Notes under the pieces: generated by a model
Seen by the model: only the letters and a program-made list of their open reading frames with translations
Databases searched by the model: none
What the model was told of the DNA's origin: nothing
Shown here: one piece after another, positions 22,531 to 35,339 of the stretch
Numbering within the stretch: the first letter of the stretch is position 1
How the letters are laid out: each line of letters starts with the position of its first letter
Made by a program: the position numbers and the translations under genes
NCBI GenBank assembly: GCA_022478985.1
Contig: JAKSZP010012200.1
Location: forward strand, 1-64,000
Length of the DNA: 64,000 nt
Direction of reading: 5' to 3'
Origin: Massospora cicadina
Taxonomy: Eukaryota; Entomophthoromycota; Entomophthoromycetes; Entomophthorales; Entomophthoraceae

Positions 22531-24639
22531 TTTTTTCCACAAAATTGGGATTTAGATGAATTGGGATTACCAGATTCAGCTGAAAGTATTCATACAATAA
22601 TCGCTTGGGAACAATTATCTGGACTAATCAGAGATCAGCAATATGAAATATTGGCTTTATTCAAATGATACCAGACTATTTTTGCACAAAATGACCACAA
22701 TCTAGGGTGCTCAGAAAACATACTCCAAATTGACACTGAAGAAGCTGCCCCAATTGGAATGAGACCTATTCAAAGATCTCAAGCGTCTGAGGCAGAAGTT
22801 GCCAAAGAAATAAAAAAGTTGTTGGAGCACAGATTACTTGTGCCTTCCTCCAGCCCATGGGCTAGCCCATTATTAATTGTCAAAAAGAAGTATGGGTAAA
22901 CAGGGTTGTAATAAACTATTGCCACCTTAATAAAAACACAAAGAAATATTCTTATCCCTTGCCACAAGTTGATGAAGCATTAGTCAATTAGGCGCGGCTA
23001 AATTCTTTTTGATGATGGACCTCATCTCAGAGTATTGGCAGATTAATATGTCATCTGAGGAACAGGAGAAATGTGCCATATTGATGGCACAATGGCTTTA
23101 CCAACCTAAGCAAATGCCTCAAGGCTTGTGTAACGCCCCTGCAACTTTTTAATGGGTTATGGATACCATCTTATGCGACCTCAAATTTTCCTGTGTTCTA
23201 TTATATCTAGATAAATCAATATATTTAGTCAAAAATTCACAGAGCACTTGCAAATTTAGAGGAAGTATTCAAGAAACTAGCCGTCGCCAATCCTAAAATT
23301 AAGCCCCAAAGTGTCACTTCATCAAGGAGCAGTTAGAATATATGGCTTTGTTATAGTGTGGATGGATTACAACCTCAAAAGCAAAAGATCAATGCTATTG
23401 AGCGGATGTTGTAACCAAAAAGTGTTTGATATACATGTCTTTTTTAGGAATGGTTGGTTCTTATTGCCATTTTATTAAGGACTTTGCAAAAATAGCAGAT
23501 CAACATTCCATCTGCTTAATGGTCTAAAAAAGGGTTCAAATGGAATGAGATGGCCCAAGGAGAATTTGACGAGTTATGGAAATACTTGATGACAAGCTTA
23601 ATACTCAAATATCCGAATTTTGACCAGCTATTTTTTACAATCAGATGCATCAACCATGGCAACAGGTGCCTTATTTAGTTAATTGGATGAACAAGGTGAA
23701 GTTCACCCCGTGGCCTATGTGGCTATACCTTAACCAAGGCCAAAATGAATTATACAGTTACCAAGCACAAATGTCTTGCAGTTATCTATGATTGCAAGCA
23801 ATTTTTGTGTTTATATTCATGAGAGGAATTTCAAGGTTATAACCAATCATGCACCTCTCCATGGGTTGCATAACTTAAGAGAACCCAAGGAAAGATTAGC
23901 ATGATGGGACTTAAAGTTTTAGGTCTATGATTATGAAATCAAACATTGCACTGGGATAAAAACCAAAATGCTGGTGGATTATTAAGACTGTTGGCAATTT
24001 GTGCAGTATATCTGTGCTGATGACCTATCTGAACGAATGGTAAAGGAAGTTGGAAAACAAGCCACTAGAAGTTTAAACAGCGTTATGAAAAACCATGGAG
24101 GTAACAGATCAAAATAATGGACAGTTATTTAAATTAGTGAATGATTAAGGGCTTCTTTTTCCAAAACTATCTGAACAAATGAAAACAATTTGCACTTCTC
24201 ATAAAGTCGTCAGCTATGGTGGCCTCAAGAAAACTTTAGAGCACATTCGCCAATAATAAAATTGGGAATAGTTAAACTACAATATGGCTGCTTTACTTTC
24301 CTGTTGTGCGGATTATCAGCTTAAAAGCCACGCAAAAATGTGACCAGAATTCAGTTAGTGCGACCAGGGTTCACCTAGCATACAATTTCAATTAATGTCA
24401 TGGGACATCTAAGTAAAAGCACTGGAGTATTGTGATCTATCATTGTTGCAATTGTTCACCTGACTAGAAGGATTGAAACCAAGGCTATGGTTTGTGTCAA
24501 TGCAATTAATACTGCAAAACCTATTCTGGATCAAGTTATATATTGGCATGGCTGCCGTAAGTGATACTGAATGAATATGGAATGAACTTTACATCCTTTG
24601 CCATACCTTAATTGAATTAACTGATAGGGATCAAAGGAG

Positions 24640-24655
24640 TCATATTGGTCCTATA
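24640..24655. repeat. Target site duplication of SINE 3, left copy
   Basis: TCATATTGGTCCTATA, identical over 16 bases to 24797-24812. Confidence 0.92.
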
Positions 24656-24796
24656 CTAAAGAAAAAGTAATCGAGGGGGTCAACTTTGGGACAAATATAC
24701 TGCACCAAGATTTTTGTCAGCACAGGTATCAAAGTTGTGGTGAACAAAACAGCACTAGAGTGGAAGCAGGAATTACTTTTTCAGGCTAACCACCCT
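24656..24796 (-). mobile_element. SINE 3 (tRNA-derived, short type)
   Basis: 141 bp, minus strand, between perfect 16-bp duplications. On the minus strand it starts AGGGTGGTTAGCCTGA, a tRNA-like head, and ends GGTGCAGTATATTTGTCCCA followed by AAGTTGACCCCCTCGA. It is the same family as SINE 2 (51705-51834). The internal B-box region is more decayed than in SINE 2. Confidence 0.88.
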
Positions 24797-24812
24797 TCAT
24801 ATTGGTCCTATA
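24797..24812. repeat. Target site duplication of SINE 3, right copy
   Basis: TCATATTGGTCCTATA, identical to 24640-24655. Confidence 0.92.
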
Positions 24813-25400
24813 TTGGTTAGAGAAAAATGTATTAGTTGAGAGAGTGAATGCTACCTTAGCTGCTACATTACAAAAGCTGGTTGCAGAAAAAAAGTCTGTT
24901 TGGGCTTTATACTTAAGTTTTGTGACATTCGCCTACATTATCAGCTATTATTTTCAATTGGGAAAACACCCTTTAAATTCTCTATAAAAAAGCCTCCTTA
25001 CTACCAATTCTATACTCAGCGTTGTAGTTAACTTGGGGATTAGTCCTGATCAATCTTAAAATCGATTAGCCAGCAGTATGGTCAAAATTACAATCCCATT
25101 AGTTCACCAAAACTCTTAGAAAAGAATCTAGGCTAAAAAGTATGATAATAGGAAATGACTGCACATAAAAAGCTTTGAAATTGTTGATAAAGTATCTTAC
25201 TGTGACACGCAAGGATTCAGCTGCTGAAATAAGCTGGATGCTTTATGGACAGGTCCCTTAAAAGTAATTTAAAAATCAAAAATGGATGCCTATACAATAA
25301 AAAATATCCTCAATGGTCATATAGTTAATCAAGTTGATAGCAAATCTAAAAAAAAATTGACACTAGAAAATATACAAAAAGATATATATATAAACATCAC

Positions 25401-25883
25401 TAAAAGCATATAAAAGATAAAAATGAAAACTATATTAAAAAATCAATTTCTTAATTTTGACCACAAAGATTTCTGGAGTTGTTCCCTACTATTTGGCAGG
25501 GCCAGCTCATTTGCAACTGGTTCTGTCAGAATTAGTCTTAAGGCGCTAAAGTATATCAATATGATTAGGACAGGCTGAAACTAGATCCGATGTAAGTATT
25601 CTCTAAGAAGATCTGCATTGATTGCAAACGGAGAGCCCAACCTGAGGGAGTATAAATTTTCCAGGCTATGAACTGGCAACGATGCCCAAAGTAGTCCTGG
25701 TACAGCATGAGGATAAATGATCACGCTCTAAAGAGGCGGCAGCAATAAGGGGACCGCTGAACTGATGAGTTGGTTAAGTTTGGTAGATGAACCTCTGAAC
25801 TAGACTTGCTAGTTAAGTCTTGAGAAGAAGCAATTGCCTCTGAAAAACTGTCTTGCTGGTTAACCTAGTCAACCGGGGAGATA
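25401..25883. other. Element N 3' untranslated region
   Basis: No gene seen. Lies between the integrase remnant and the 3' LTR of N. Confidence 0.5.
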
Positions 25884-26657
25884 TGTTGGAAATTTTGTTG
25901 ACCACCTTATCCATCTCACTTGCCAATTAGTATTTCAGAGGCTGTTAATCAATATATTGTTTGGAAATGTTTGCTGAATAAATTTTAGTCATAACTAACC
26001 AAAGAATATAATCTGGCGATTGGTTTTGATTAAATTTGATTGGGGATCATCCCTGACAGTGTTAAATAAGCATATTGATGAGGGCTTGATAGCCAATAGT
26101 CAGATTGCCAGGATGGATTGTTCAAGCAGAGGTGTTTAACGTTTATGACATTTTTCAAAAGCTACTGAGGCGTTTTAACGCTTGTTTTGGCTGTAGTTAA
26201 TAGTCATAATTAGGTAACATGGCCTCCAGACCATCTGTGCATGGTTTTTAACATAAGGGGATAGCTGCCAATCCGTGAAAAATTATACTGTTGAGGATTA
26301 ACTAAGATGAAGGAATTTGACATCATTCAGAAGTAAATCCTAAGGGTCAGAAGTTTTGGGAGACCAATCAGTTTATTTTTCAGAGAATTATCTGAAAAGT
26401 TGTCCGCTTTCTACCTATAAAAAACCCTAGCTTTTTCTAATAAATGACAGAATTTAACTGAAAAATATTTAATATATTTAATTCTAAATTGAAGATTGAA
26501 GGGAATACAGGTCCCTAGTTGTTTTTTCAAGTACATTGCGCCAGAGTGGATTTGTTGCCACTTATTGTGATGACTCAACCTACTGGTTGTCACCATACAC
26601 CTAGCATTTTTATTATTTTACTACCAAACTGTGCAATAAACTATTCAAAAGTTTACA
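25884..26657 (+). mobile_element. Element N 3' LTR
   Basis: 774 bp, TGTTGGAAATTTTGTTGACC to AGTTTACA, a direct copy of 9710-10475. A TATA-like TATAAAAAACCC lies near 26418 in the corresponding promoter area. Confidence 0.88.
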
Positions 26658-29180
26658 ACGATATATGCACTGGTCTTGAGCGTGTCAAGGAGACCGCTAG
26701 AAAAGCCCAAATTGTCTCACTACCTATTTTGAAAAGACCACACCTATTTAAAAATTGAAAGCTACACTTAAGAGCTTTTAGAAGAGACTTTTATTCCTCA
26801 AAAAAGAGAATGGTGAAACCTTCACCACACTGAATGAATATGTAGATTGCTTGGAACAGCATGACAATATGCTGTTTGCAATGGATAAGAGTATAGAAGA
26901 TCTGAAAGCACAGATTCATACTGTACCAGTGCCTACCTCTACTCGACCTATAACTCAACTAGAGGCATCTATGTGGACCACTCAAAGGAATGCATACAAC
27001 AAGTCAGAACTTGTACTCAGCTTACTATGGTGTATGCCGACACTGTTAAAGAAATCCCAGTTAAAACTCGTGCTTCAACACTATGTATACACCTGGCGAG
27101 GGGGCAATTGCAGGTTTCCTCTAGATGTATGAAAATAGCATGGTTGGCGCCATCAATTGCTAGAACGTCTCACCATGTACAAGGATGCATGATCCCCGAA
27201 AATCAAAAATTCCTCTACATAAGTTTAGGACCTGGATTATCTTAGATTGAAGTAAAGAACATCTTACTCTCCAAGTTCAGAAATAAACAGGATGTTCAGA
27301 ATATGAAACAAGAGTTCCTGTTGATGAAGATGGGCAAAAATGAATTATTTGCAAAATTACACTTCTAACTACTATCTCAAGCCTCAGCAGTTATGGACAA
27401 CAAGAACATTGGATCGTTTACCGCCACAACCCTTTTATAAAGCTCTCTAAAGATACATTCTAATCTGAAGATGCATATAACTCTGGCGGTCAAGAGCGTA
27501 ACGTCTCTCAAAGCTCTTAAGAAGGCGCTGCTCAACATCTATAGGTTATACAAACCTGATTACAAGCCCATGGTACCTACACCACCCTTGATGAATCAAT
27601 AAGGCCATTTATGTCGCCAATGATAAGGGTGACAAGCCAAAAGAGAAGAGTAACAAACCTCCTAAGCGCTTGCCACGTTGAAAGTTTAAGTGCCAAAGGT
27701 GCCACCAACCTGGGCACTTTTTGTGATCCTGTCCATTGGGTACAGGTGGAACAAAGGAACTAACTCCATAAGTGTACAAACACAACACCATAAACTGGGT
27801 GAATCTCCACAATGAGGGTAAGACAACCATGAGGATGAAGACTTAGCTAGTCCAGGTTACACGTGTTAAGGGCACCTTGTGTGATGGCTTTACCGGCTAG
27901 ATTGAGAGTTTATGGTACTGACGGATCTGCATTGAGCAATACCTATTTGGCCCAAGCAAACAAGCATACTAAGTGACCAATTCAGTTGAAGAAGAAGAGC
28001 ATTTTGTTGCGTCTATTTTTAAGAATGTATCACCAGATGGTGAAGAAACTATCAATGCTTATAAAAACGATTTTTCTATGAGGCAGTTTGAGGAATCTTC
28101 CACCAACTTCCTGACCACTGTAAACCCTTCTTCAAGAACTTAACAATGATGGAAGTAATCATCCAGAAGATACGCGTTTTGGAAGTGCCAACTAATAGGG
28201 CTCCAGTTAACATTATTTTCTCCAAAACTATGAAGAAGCTTAAGTTCATGTAGACATTGACTACAATTCTGAAATATTGCTATGCAGGACCTGACGTTAC
28301 TTTCACCTTAGGAGCTTATTCAAGGTTGCCTTAACGCTTTGAAAATATGGTCCTGATGACACCTGCAGTATTGGACAACAACCACTACAATTTCCTGATC
28401 AGGACATAGTTCCAACTTAAGTTTAAGGAGAAATTTGACTTCATCACTATCATGGTTAGCATTTTGATCTATCAAATCCCCTGGTTTAAGGACGAGGACG
28501 TCAAACCACAAAAACAGTTACGTGCTTGGTCAAAACAAAATAATTAATTTATCTCATTCATTACAGCTTGATTAAGAAAGGTGCAAAGCAACTACCGCCT
28601 ACCGTGAGTGCAGAGAAATGGTTTCCCTGAGTGCCAGTAAAACATATAGATTTACCTAGGTTACTGATGAAGGATGGCCTTATCAATCAGTGAAAAGAGT
28701 CGCCAGATACCATATTGGAAGTGTACAGTTGAGACGGGATCCAATAGTAAGATCCTAGAGTACTACCAGGGTTTCATGACACCACTTACTCAGGAGAGCT
28801 AAACTTTGTTCCGGGGAACATTACTACCCAGATGATAAAAGTTGAAAAGGACAAGTTGTGGCACTGGCCTACCTAACCAGTTGCCAGAATATTGAGTCCA
28901 TTTATGCAGCTGCAGGTTCTGATGATCTCAGGTTTGAGGATGTGACCCCTAAGCAGCAAAAAGAGTTAGACGAACTTTAAGATAATTTAATGAGATCTTC
29001 AGTACTTTGATGGTCCTATAACTTCCAGTCCTGATTGCCATCTTGCCTTCAATTTGGCATTGATCTTCAATGCCAAGAGAATGTCCATCGTGAGGTTAGA
29101 TTCTCTAAATTAGGGAAACTCAAAGTGAGAAAAAACGAAATAGTTAAGCAAGGTAGCAAACCCCAGTCATAACCTTATTT
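26658..29180 (+). pseudogene. Element P gag and protease region
   Basis: A gag relic on the plus strand. The N-terminal part (LEQHDNMLFAMDKSIEDLKA, 26850-26915) looks coiled-coil-like. The zinc knuckle CQRCHQPGHFL-stop-SC fits C-x2-C-x4-H-x4-C with one stop, at 27691-27732. A protease-like region with APVNIIFSKTMKKL lies near 28200-28240. It belongs with the RT/integrase at 45.1-47.4 kb: same strand, complementary content, no other 5' half for it. The two halves are separated by an inserted block. Broken by many stops. Confidence 0.6.
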
Positions 29181-29334
29181 TATTTATTGTCAATTAAAAA
29201 TACCATTTTTGAGTAGATCCCAATAATTAGGCGCCACGATTGCGCCATAAGACAAGGTAAGGTAGGCCTCAGAGCCACAGGAGTAACTCATCTCAGGGTA
29301 GAAAGTCCAGAGGAAGGTTTAAATGAAGTTCAGA

Positions 29335-30115
29335 ATTGCGCAAGCTAAACCTTTAAGGTCACCCCTTCTGGGCCTCACCCAAATCATTGATTAGGCTCAC
29401 AAGAGCCTAATCACTAGTTAAGACGAGGTAAAACTCAATGCTCAAACTCAACCATCACAGAAAACCTTTCAAAATAATTTTGACTTGGGATTCAGAATTC
29501 TAGACCCAAGTCAAGATTATTAATCAAGATAAACTCAATCATTACATTAACCCCTGCTAGGGAAGGGACCCTCCTTAAAGAGGGGCCTCACAGCGGGAGG
29601 CTTCCACCACAAGTGCTTCCTGTGGCGAATTACCTCAAGCCCCAGAAAAATTAGCCTGGAGAAATTGGGCCTCTCACAGGGAAAAGGCAAATGGTGAGGG
29701 TAAATTGGGACTGAGCTGCCAGAATCAGCCCACCTGGAACGAGGAAGTACTATCAGTGCTTGGCTGTGGTGCACCCCCCCTCCCATTCTCCAGTTAGTGA
29801 CAATATTCCCATCCTGACCAGGAAGGCGCTTTCTCCAACTGAAGCATAAAATGGGCGAGTGGTACAGCTCAGCTGGACGGCTGTCCCCTTTCCAGGTGGA
29901 CTGTCCATTGGTGAGGGAGCCCTGCTAAAACAGGTCCCCTCCATGCCAACTGAATCCCTGGTGAGTAAGAGGCCCCGCCAAGATTTTTGCACTAAAAATC
30001 ACCTCATATCCAGGTTTGGCCATCAGTCTTCGGCTCCCACCAGTGCTGGTTACTCAACAACTGGGACTTAATGTGACCCCTGAGGTCAGCTGGAACTGGG
30101 GACTGGTGACATGCA
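29335..30115. repeat. Large inverted repeat, left arm
   Basis: Its reverse complement is found at 30405-30924, continuing at 36881-36962 and 37851-38035 after two later insertions. Shared blocks, allowing inversion, are AATCAGCCCACC, CAAATGGTGAGGG, CATCCTGACCAG, AAAGAGGGGC and the palindrome-like TTAGGCTC..GAGCCTAAT. Divergence is appreciable, so it is not a recent duplication. No gene in the arm. Confidence 0.78.
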
Positions 30116-30119
30116 GAAC

Positions 30120-30404
30120 GAACATTTTGGTTCAGAATTCTTCCCCTTGAACCCCTCACTGAGGAGCATTGTCTGTTGCTGCTCATGATAGCTCTGTTCA
30201 TAGGGTCCTAATTCATAAATAATAGATAAAGGTTGTTATGGGGTTCTCATACCTTGTGGCCTGTTTGTCTTTTTTGGGATACTAAATCCCTTTACCAACT
30301 TGACGTTGATGTACTTTGATGTTGTCAGTGTGCCAAATTATTTCGCATTTTTATGGAAGTCAGAACTGGAAAAATCTTGACCATTACAATATTCTGAATT
30401 AATG
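30120..30404 (+). repeat. Spacer repeat, first copy
   Basis: Matches 38036-38108 plus 44892-45066 in direct orientation. Shared blocks are GAATTCTTCCCCTT, GGCCTGTTTGTCTTTTTTGG, GTGTACTTTG-like and TTTTTATGGA..GTCAGAACTGG. It lies between the two inverted arms. Confidence 0.75.
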
Positions 30405-30924
30405 TGCATCTGCAAACCACTAATCCCCAGATCGGCTGACCTCAATGGTCACTTGGTCCCAGTTTTTGAGGAACAAGTACCAGGGGAGCCAGTGACTGAT
30501 GGCCAACCCTGGACCTGAAGTGATCATCGGCTGAAAATCCCAGTGGGGGCCTCCCATTCACCAGGGATTTAGTTATCACCAAGGGTATCTGTCCCAGCAT
30601 GGCTCCTCACCAGCGGAAAGTCCACCCAGAAAGGGGATGGCCATCTAGACACGCTGTACTATGCGCCCCTCCCACGCTACAGTTGGGAAAGTGCCTTTCT
30701 GGTCAGGATGAGAAGACCATCATCAACTGGGGCGTGGGAGTGGGCACTACAGCCAAGCGCTGGACGTGCTGCCTCATGCTGGGTGGGCTGATTCTGGAAG
30801 CCCAGTCCTGATTCGCCCTCACCATTTGTCTTTTTCTCACAAGAGGCCGAGAATATCTCTGGGCTAATTTTCCAGGGCTCAAGGTAACTTGATCCAGGAA
30901 TCTCTCATGGTGGCGGCCTCCCAA
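30405..30924. repeat. Large inverted repeat, right arm (first segment)
   Basis: Reverse complement of about 29596-30115. Chromovirus B is inserted after 30924, and the arm continues at 36881. Confidence 0.77.
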
Positions 30925-31780
30925 TGTATAAGGAGAGTATCTTTAACTCTCCTGTTCCCAGCGTGGCAGTGTACGGTGCACAAGGCCAACGCCAGGAAAC
31001 TAGCCGTTAGTGCTAAAGTAATTAGAGCCCAGCGGAGGGTGCTGGAGCAATAACCACTTAGGCATAGTAGTGCGAATTTTACAATAATAATCCCACCAAA
31101 AGCGACGCAGTGCACATGGCAGAAGGGGCTAAGCGGTCCAGGTTGGAGGGAACCTGGGCGAGCAAACGGTGCACAACGTGATAGCTGCAAGGTATTTGCT
31201 ATGGCAAGGTTAACAGAGCACAAGACCTTTTCAAAGAGATTTGTGCACAGGAGCGTTTGGAATATCATCAAATTTAAACATAAACATAAACGGGAAAGAT
31301 TTATTCATGAAGTTGACCAACAAGTAATGTTGGTCAGGAAAACGTATTTAAGCTTGGACAGAGAAATTGGGGCTATGCCGCAGTGGGCCAAAGCACCAAC
31401 TCACCAATAGGGCAGTACTGCCATCTGACTTAGTTGAATAGGCTGAAACTGACTTCACTTAAGTGATCAATTGAAGTTAGATTTAACTTGAGCGCGTTAT
31501 TAAATAGATGGAACGGGTTTAGAAACCCCGTTCCTCAACTAACCAAATTAAACCATCCGCCTTTATTTGGTAGATAGTTCATTTTAACGCCTGCCCCGAC
31601 GTCAGGGGCTGAGCACTTGGCACCCACTTAGGACCAACCTGGGCATATTTTTCCCATACCCAGCGCTGGTCTAGGGTGTTCTTCAGGTCTGGTAGCCCTG
31701 TAATTTCACCTTCTGGGCCTCCTGGCGCCCAGCCTTGTCCTTGGGGTCAGTCCCTATTATGATGTCTTGGGACCATGACA
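30925..31780 (-). mobile_element. Chromovirus B 3' LTR
   Basis: 856 bp, TGTATAAGGAGAG to GGACCATGACA on the plus strand. Direct copy of 36029-36880. Confidence 0.93.
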
Positions 31781-31782
31781 TT

Positions 31783-34700
31783 ACCCTCTCCTCCCAACGG
31801 GGCTCAACCCCCCTCCAGGGGCTTTCACAAGGGAAAAGTTCTTGTGGTCAGGGGCCAACTTCATGGCAGCAACGGTCAGTTTTGGTTGAGATCCAGCAGC
31901 CCAGGGGAAACACTCGTGGAAGGCTTCAATCAGATCTTGGGCATGCACACAGTCATGCGCTAGAACCCAACTGTTCTCTGCAGCTCAAAGACCTTCCAGG
32001 ATATTAGGTACTCCAGTCTTCTTTTAACGCGGCGGGAGGTAACTATCTCTTCCACCTCCCACTCAGGCGCCCCGTCCATGAGATAGGCCTTGGGAGTCTC
32101 TGGTTTGGGGCCCTCAAACAATGTGAGTTTGCTCTCATGAAACACCGAGAAGATCTTAAATGAAGGGGAAGATCCAGCTGGTATGAGGCATGGCCCATCT
32201 TTCTAACAACGCGGTAAGGGCCAATCCTCTTTGGGCCCAGCTTCTTGCAAGGCTGCTTGAAAGGGATGTTACAAGCATCACGAGATCCCCTTCCTTGTAC
32301 ACAGGACCCACTCGGCGCTTCCCATCAGTGTTCTCTTTATACACCTGCATTGCCGCCTCCAAGCTTGTGGAAACCCCCTGGTGGACCTTCGTGATTGTCT
32401 TGGCAAAGTCCACCACCGCTTCAACCTTAGACCCACAGCTGGGCTCCATGTTAAAGGCGGGGTTAAAGCCATGGCTGGCGAAAAGTAGGGAACAACCGAT
32501 CAAGGAGTGCAAGGTATTATTATAGCTAAACTGGGCCATTGGAAGGTGAGAAGCCCAATCTGAATGATCTGCGGCGGTGTAACACCGTAGGAACTGCTCC
32601 AAGCACTGGTTCACTCGTTAAGTCTGCCCATCTTATAGTGGGTGATAGGCAGTCAAATGGCAAGGGATAATCTGGAAAGTCTTACACAACTCTTCCCAAA
32701 AGACAGAGGTAAACTGGGGTCCCCAGTCACTGATAATCTCTTGGGGAACTCCATGGAGCGCAACCACATGCATGAAGAAAATCCTGGCCATCTCAGCCGC
32801 GCTTATTGTAGATCTGCATGGAAAGAAGTGGGCGAACTTTGTAAACCAGTCCACCACCACCATGATGGCATTGTAACCATCTGAGACAGGTAGTTCTACA
32901 ATAAAATCCACTGATAGGGAAGTCCAGGGCCCTTCAGCTTACTGGACAGGTATCAACAACCCCGCTAAAGGTTGACTTGTCTTCATTTGGTTGCAGACTA
33001 AACATTCCTTACAGTACCGCCCCACCTGAGCAGGAAAGCCCTTCCAATTGTATGTGCGCCAGATTAATTCTAATGTCTTCGCTTTACCAGGATGACCAAT
33101 AGTAAGTCCATCATGATGGTCCCAGATGATTTTCAGGCGAAGTGGTCCAGCAGTAACCCATAGGCGCCCCTGGAACCACACCATCTCATCCTTTATGTGA
33201 TAGCCCCTGGAGAGATCCTCTTGATTCAACACACACTTTGCAAGTAACGTAGTATATTCCGCTGCCAGCAGCTGAGAAAGGACTACCTTCCTGAACATAC
33301 TATATTCCTCCGCGTTTTCCAGAGGTGCAAGCGCTGGCCCGTTGGTCAGAGGAGAGGGTCGTTGAGGCAGAAGTTTACTTGGAGGAATCATCACCTGGGT
33401 GTTGTGAACTTCTACCACCTTATGATTGGGCGCTAAAGCAGGGTTGCGGCTCAAAGCATCTGCCAAACCATTATCCTTGCCATTGGTGAACTCATACATG
33501 AATGCGAATTGAGCAAGGGTCTCATGCCAACAGGTCTTCTGTGGGGTTAAAAAAATGAGGAGCGCGGTAGTACAGCAAGGCATGGTGGTCTGTACATACA
33601 TGGAATGGTTGGGAAGAGCCATGCAAGTGGTGACACCAATAAGTCAGCGCCTCCACCACTGCTAGTACTTCCTTGTCATACATGGCGTAATTCAACTCTG
33701 GTAAAGACAATTTCCTAGAAAAATACCCCACCGGATACTCTATCCCATCTTCGCCTACTTGTAAAAAGGCAGCTGCTATGGCGAAGTTGGAGGCATCAGT
33801 AGGCACAATGAACTCCTTTGAAGGGTCGACATGGCGAAGAACTGTCATGGACAATAGTGTGCACTTCACTGCTTGGAAAGCATCCTCCAAAATGAGGGAC
33901 CACTGAAGCACCTTGGCATTGCTAGCCTTGTATAGGGGAGCCGCCACCTCAGATAGATTAGGAGTAAACTTCTTGAGGAACGTGCACATCCCCAAAAAGC
34001 TCCTCAATTCCTTGACTGAGGTGGGGGTAGGCTACTCACGAATCGCCTTCTCATTGTCTGGAGTTATCATGTGTCCCTGGTCAAACACGACGTTTCCCAG
34101 AAACGTGACCTGGGACTTGAAGATCTCACACTTTAAAATCTTTAATGTAAGGCTGGCTGCCTTTAACCGCTCCACCACTTGTCAAAGGTGGACTTCATGG
34201 GATTACTGGTCAGGGGAAAACACCAGAATATCATCCATGTAAGCGACCGCGCATACCCCTAACAGGTCCCCCAACGCGGCATCAATGCAGCGTTGAAAGA
34301 TAGCAGGGGCATTCTCAAGCCCAAAGGGCATGACCTGAAACCGGAAGATCCCTTTTCTGGTATGGAATGTGGTCAACCACTATTGTCCCTTTTTAATCCA
34401 GATCTGATTGAACCCATTGAGTTAATCCAGCTTGGAGAAGACCTTCGCCTTCTCCATATAGCGTGCAATCTGTGAATTTAAAGGGATGGGATGGAGGTCT
34501 GGTACAGTAACGTTATTGAGGTTACCATAGCTACGCAGGGGCTCAAAGTACCATCAGACTTTTCCACAAAGAGTAGGGGGGAGCATACAGGGGAGGTATG
34601 CTGAAAAATCGCACCTTTAGCTAACTGTTCCTTTATCCACATACTCATCGCCTCTTCCTCCCGGACAGTTAATGGGTAAATAGGGGAATAGATAAGCACC

Positions 34701-35337
34701 AGATCCATCATGAGCTTGAAGTCACAAATAAAACTCAGAGTGCTCAGGTAGTGCGTTGGCAGATGCTGCATCAAAAGAGGATTCCAAACCCTCCAATAAA
34801 GAAGCTATAGGAATTTCCACTGAGGGCTTCTGCATTGAGGCAAGGCGACAAGAAGATGGAGGGCCAATGGGGCAATTTGCCTGGGGTGTTTTCTTCTGAC
34901 AAAAGCACAACAAATGTGCAACCATTCTTCATGATGAGGGACAGGGTATTCTCCTTCAGGTTAGTTCTAACGTCAAACTTCCGCCACCACTCCACACCCA
35001 AAATGATAGGTAACAGGAGGTTTTTGATCGCACTGAAGTGATCAGACAAGTGGTACTTGCCAACCTGATAGTCCACTGTCCCAATGATCTTCAGAGTGGG
35101 AATACCTTGGGACGCCCCTCCCCTAACCATATCACCTGGCAAGTAACTCAGTCCAAGGTAGTCAGCTAAGTACTGGTCCATAAAGTTTCCAGAGGCGCCA
35201 GTATCCACCAAAATAGTAGTGGTGAGCTTCCCTAAAGGAGAGGAGAGGGTAGCAGTCAGTATAAAATACCCAGAATGGTCTTTATTTATGGTAGACAATG
35301 ACAACACTTCACCATCAAATTTCTTTCTCTGGCTCAA
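31783..35337 (-). pseudogene. Chromovirus B pol: protease, RT, RNase H, integrase, chromodomain
   Basis: Protease frame 35337-34771 has the active-site motif ILVDTGASGNFMD (near 35190). RT follows with FKLMMDLVLIYSPIYPL, then SPLLFVEKSDG, and the intact catalytic YMDD at 34230-34241 in AVAYMDDILVFSPD. RNase H (34007-33522) has TDASNFAIAAA and LNYAMYDKEVLAVVEALTYW. Integrase has the zinc-binding part CKECLVCNQMKTSQPLAGL (about 33010-32950), the core MDFIVELPVSDGYNAIMVVV (32911 on) with the first catalytic Asp, and FGEELCKTFQI-like residues. A C-terminal chromodomain EWEVEEIVTSRRVKRRLEYL lies near 32085-32000. The pol frame reads on into the LTR. About six breaks in all. Confidence 0.92.
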
Positions 35338-35339
35338 TC

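Larger units (their letters stand above)
22531..25400 (+). pseudogene. Element N pol: RT, RNase H, integrase
   Basis: The RT fingers motif ASEAEVAKEIKKLLEHRLLV with PSSSPWASPLLIVKKK lies near 22780-22890. The MPQGL-like motif with APATF is near 23115-23150. The catalytic box reads YLDK instead of YLDD near 23205, a substitution that would abolish activity. RNase H remnants, with TKAKMNYTVTKHKCLAVIYD, are near 23740-23800. The integrase core ISINVMGHLSKSTGV with IVHLTRRIETKAM is near 24390-24490, and the C-terminal piece VERVNATLAATLQKLVAEKK is at 24802-24987. A SINE interrupts the integrase at 24656-24796. Many stops. Confidence 0.78.
9710..26657 (+). mobile_element. Element N: Ty3/gypsy-type LTR retrotransposon with dUTPase-like domain
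   Basis: Two direct LTRs (9710-10475 and 25884-26657) flank gag, protease, a dUTPase-like domain, RT/RNase H and integrase, all plus strand. Element M (11350-20904) is inserted in gag and a SINE (24656-24796) in the integrase. Without these, N is about 7.2 kb. A possible tRNA primer site TGGTGCTCGCTACAGG starts at 10478, three bases after the LTR. No clean target duplication was found. All genes are decayed. Confidence 0.87.

Noticed and set aside
32190..32525. 111-codon plus-strand frame
   Set aside because: Antisense to the chromovirus B integrase.
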